The position numbers and the translations under genes are program-made. The notes under the pieces were generated by a model. The model did not search any database and was not told the origin of the DNA. It saw only the letters and a list, made by a program, of their open reading frames with translations. Below are positions 16,301 through 17,416 of a stretch of 17,416 nt of DNA, one piece after another; position 1 is the stretch's first letter; every line of letters begins with the position of its first letter. The stretch is from an uncultured Enhydrobacter sp. Its GTDB lineage: Bacteria > Pseudomonadota > Gammaproteobacteria > Pseudomonadales > Moraxellaceae. The stretch spans positions 1-17,416 of the forward strand of contig CAMIOS010000037.1 in assembly GCA_946222995.1 (NCBI GenBank). The letters run 5' to 3'.

Positions 16301-16446
16301 TCATAGCCTTGATTGGTCAGGTCGTCAATCAGTTCTTTTTCTAGGTCAGCTTCGGTCTGATAGCTACCTGTCTGCTCGATTTTGGTGTACTTGTCGAGTA
16401 CGATAAAATGATTGGTTTCGGCGATGGGTTTGTACGTTGTGGTCAT
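13303..16446 (-). CDS. hsdR: Type I restriction-modification system, restriction (motor) subunit
   Basis: The 1047-residue subunit that translocates and cuts DNA within the R2M2S complex; its length is close to type IC proteins such as EcoR124I HsdR. The nuclease core is D151 with E165-L-K167 (RYDVTIL then VQIELKK), a PD-(D/E)xK site. SF2 motor motifs are HTTGSGKT (307-314), FDECHR (407-412), GFTGTPI (433-439), GMFLTGFDAP (666-675) and QAYSRTNR (693-700). The remaining 300 residues form the helical C-terminal region used to dock on the methylase. All catalytic residues look intact. The start ATG has no strong Shine-Dalgarno sequence; a TATAAT-like -10 lies at 16470-16475 on the minus strand, so the gene may have its own promoter. 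It lies 266 bp downstream of hsdS across an AT-rich repeat-bearing gap. Confidence 0.96.
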   Translation of the reverse strand: MTTTYKPIAETNHFIVLDKYTKIEQTGSYQTEADLEKELIDDLTNQGYEYRKDINNHTKLLANAREQMQKFNNLTFSDSEWQRFLTDYLDLPSDTIIDKTRKIHDDYIHDFTFDDGRLQNIYLLDKNNITRNSLQVIGQFSQTGKHRNRYDVTILVNGLPLVQIELKKRGVAIREAFNQVHRYSKESFNKDESLYKYLQIFVISNGTDTRYFANTTKRDKNSFDFTMNWARSDNTLIKDLKDFTATFFEKKTLLNVLLHYSVFDVSNTLLIMRPYQIAATERILWKINSSFQAKSWSKVESGGYIWHTTGSGKTLTSFKAARLATALPFIDKVFFVVDRKDLDYQTMKEYRRFSPDSVNGSTSTAKLKENLASDDNKIVVTTIQKLNNLMKSEDKLPIYDKQVVFIFDECHRSQFGEAQKNLKRKFKKFYQFGFTGTPIFPENALGSETTASVFGRELHSYVITDAIRDEKVLKFKVDYNDVRPQFKAIEKEKDLEKLTAAENKQALQHPERIKQIAQYILNNFKQKTHRLNASNKGFNAMFAVSSVDSAKLYYEALKQLHSAVKGGLERPLKVATIFSYTANEEQTAVGDIVDETFEPSAMDATAKEFLDLAISDYNAQFKTNYSTESKSFENYYKDLSKRVKGKDSDNRPLPEAEKIDLLIVVGMFLTGFDAPTLNTLFVDKNLRYHGLIQAYSRTNRIYDATKTFGNIVTFRDLEQATIDAITLFGDKNTKNVVLEKSYDEYMQGYTDANTGEACRGYLDVVAELQQRFPNPDNIVTEKDKRDFAKLFGEYLRADNILQNYDEFAGLQALQTLDINDAQAVETFKQTYYLSDDAIQTMQSIEIPSKRLIQDYRSSYNDIRDWIRRQKDAENQNKATIDWDEVVFEVDLLKSQEINLDYILELIFEHNKKVKSKAELVEEIRRIIRASIGNRAKESLVVDFINQTDLDTIKDKANIIDEFFKFAQAEQQKDAQSLIDDENLNIDSAKRYILTSLKREYASENGTELNDILPKMSPLNPEYLTKKQSVFQKIANFVEKFKGVGGSL

Positions 16447-16712
16447 AATAGTATCTTTATAGATGGCTGATTATATGTGTATGTAGTTATATGTATATAT
16501 ATTTAACATACAGTTAAATGTATAAATCTATAAGCATGCTAAATTCTTTTAATTTAGCTGTATATTAAGCTATGGCTATCTATATATTGATGATTATTAA
16601 TGTATAAATTTATATAGCTAATAATGAATATATGAATTTAAATGTATATGTTTATATGTATATTTTAAAAAAATATAACTGTTTGTGTGTATGTGTTTAT
16701 ATGTATGTTAAT
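16447..16712. repeat. AT-rich gap between hsdS and hsdR with three 20-bp direct repeats
   Basis: Three near-identical 20-mers of the form GTGTATGTGTTTATATGTAT lie at 16477-16496, 16642-16661 and 16687-16706, each differing from the last by two bases. A perfect inverted repeat GCTAAATT/AATTTAGC (16538-16558, 5-base loop) lies between them; it lacks a T tract. A TATAAT on the minus strand at 16470-16475 could serve hsdR. No gene is visible. The base composition is far more AT-rich than either flanking gene. Confidence 0.55.
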
Positions 16713-17416
16713 TTAATTTTTAGGAAAATCAAGTAGTTGCTCTCGGTAGTATTCGTATTGCTGTTGGCGTAAGGCAATTTCTTTGGGTAAGCCTTCGGTG
16801 ATAGAGTGGGTTAAGGCTTCAAATTTATCTAAAATTTCAACGATTCTTTCTTGTTCCTCAAGCGGTGGAACAGCAATTTCAAATTTCAAAAATTTTTCTG
16901 TGTTCAGCCTAGTGACTTTTGTGCCATATGCATATTTTTCTTTATACTTTTGAAATTCAGTAGTTTGCAAAAAATAAGTTAAATATTTTGTGTCAAGTTC
17001 AGCGTTTGGACGATAGGCAAACATATCGCCAGAGATAGCTATTTCATTGCCCAACCAACCTAAAGGTTTCATAATGTCCTGTATATTTTCACTTGTGCCA
17101 GCAAGTAGTACGTCGCCATTTTGTGCCTTTTTTAATTTTTTAGCCAAATTTTCTGAAACGAAAGATTTGGTTCTATCTGCAAATGTGCCATAAAAAGTAT
17201 AAATTTGCCCGTAATGAATTGCAGGAAATCCAGTTTCCGTAAAATCAGATTTCTGCAATCCATTACCACGAATTAATTGACCAAGTTCACCCAAACTTTT
17301 CCAAATTATTTGATGATTTTGCTTGACATTATTCGCTAGTCGTTCGCATAATGCTGTCTGTTGCTGTCTGTTGCTGTCTGTTGCTGTCTGTTGCTGTCTG
17401 TTGCTGTCTGTTGCTG
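16713..17416 (-). CDS. hsdS: Type I restriction-modification specificity subunit, C-terminal part
   Basis: The DNA-recognition subunit of the type I system; only its last 233 codons are in view and the frame runs off the right edge. An in-frame TTG at 17294 is not the start, because reading continues open upstream (ALCERLANNVKQN, then QIIWKSLGELGQLIRGNG) and through the tandem repeat to 17416. Visible parts in order: the linker with 10-residue repeats TATDSNRQQQ, the second target-recognition domain (about 150 residues from IIWKSLGEL), then the conserved terminal helix PPLEEQERIVEILDKFEALT and SITEGLPKEIALRQQQYEYY, typical of HsdS C-termini. That the protein stops after this block shows the domain is the second one. 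The missing part should hold the first recognition domain, with hsdM probably beyond it. Changes in the repeat would alter frame or linker length. Confidence 0.9.
   Translation of the reverse strand, partial: ATDSNRQQQTATDSNRQQQTALCERLANNVKQNHQIIWKSLGELGQLIRGNGLQKSDFTETGFPAIHYGQIYTFYGTFADRTKSFVSENLAKKLKKAQNGDVLLAGTSENIQDIMKPLGWLGNEIAISGDMFAYRPNAELDTKYLTYFLQTTEFQKYKEKYAYGTKVTRLNTEKFLKFEIAVPPLEEQERIVEILDKFEALTHSITEGLPKEIALRQQQYEYYREQLLDFPKN
17351..17416. repeat. Decanucleotide tandem repeat (TTGCTGTCTG)n inside hsdS
   Basis: There are five perfect head-to-tail copies of TTGCTGTCTG (17361-17410), preceded by one copy with a single mismatch (17351-17360) and followed by six bases of another at the window edge, so the true copy number is unknown. 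On the coding strand the unit is CAGACAGCAA in rotation. It contains no stop codon in any frame. Three units encode ten residues. Confidence 0.95.

Noticed and set aside
16713..17294. A complete 193-residue HsdS starting at TTG 17294
   Set aside because: The reading frame stays open upstream to the window edge with HsdS linker-like residues, so the gene is partial rather than short.
1..17416. tRNA, rRNA, insertion sequences or transposase genes
   Set aside because: No cloverleaf-like sequence, rRNA signature, transposase motifs or paired terminal inverted repeats with target duplications were recognised.

Overview
The window looks like a plasmid segment of about 17.4 kb from an AT-leaning gammaproteobacterium. 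Moraxellaceae (Moraxella or Psychrobacter type) fits best, judging from the style of the Rep_3-type initiator with 22-bp iterons and from codon usage. That assignment is inference, because there is no rRNA or other chromosomal marker. Both ends are cut inside genes. The right end stops within a short tandem repeat, the kind of place where a short-read contig breaks.

Layout. Positions 1-8166, plus strand: the 3' remnant of an AAA/DUF4143 protein, then a SWIM-zinc-finger SNF2 helicase, then a three-part protein (RelE/ParE-like N-terminus, UvrD-like superfamily 1 helicase, ankyrin-containing C-terminus), then a Fic-fold protein with a degenerate active-site motif. The two helicase genes are each preceded by the same promoter-like block, suggesting shared control. 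Positions 8243-9847, minus strand: a second, larger Fic protein with an essentially intact active site and an inhibitory motif. Positions 9848-10161: a repeat-rich gap that is a good candidate for the plasmid centromere. Positions 10162-11243, minus: a parA-parB type partition operon with a TAATG overlap and a palindromic operator upstream. Positions 11322-12713, minus: the replication initiator. Positions 12714-13302: the replication origin, with seven iteron copies, a 15-bp operator-like palindrome sharing the iteron core, a strong hairpin and an AT-rich tract. Positions 13303 to the end, minus: a type I restriction-modification system, with hsdR complete and hsdS cut by the window edge; hsdM is not in view and would be expected beyond the right end.

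How it fits together: Rep plus iterons copy the plasmid, ParA with the small ribbon-helix-helix protein partitions it, and the remainder is cargo of a defence or stress type (type I restriction, two Fic proteins, two helicases, one fused to a toxin-like fold).

The most notable observation is at the right edge. The hsdS reading frame is open through a 10-bp tandem repeat in the region joining the two target-recognition domains. Because 10 is not a multiple of 3, a gain or loss of one unit would shift the frame, and a change of three units would lengthen or shorten the linker by ten residues. This gives hsdS the architecture of a phase-variable specificity gene. The second notable item is the RelE-like/UvrD/ankyrin fusion next to the SNF2 helicase and the degenerate Fic protein.
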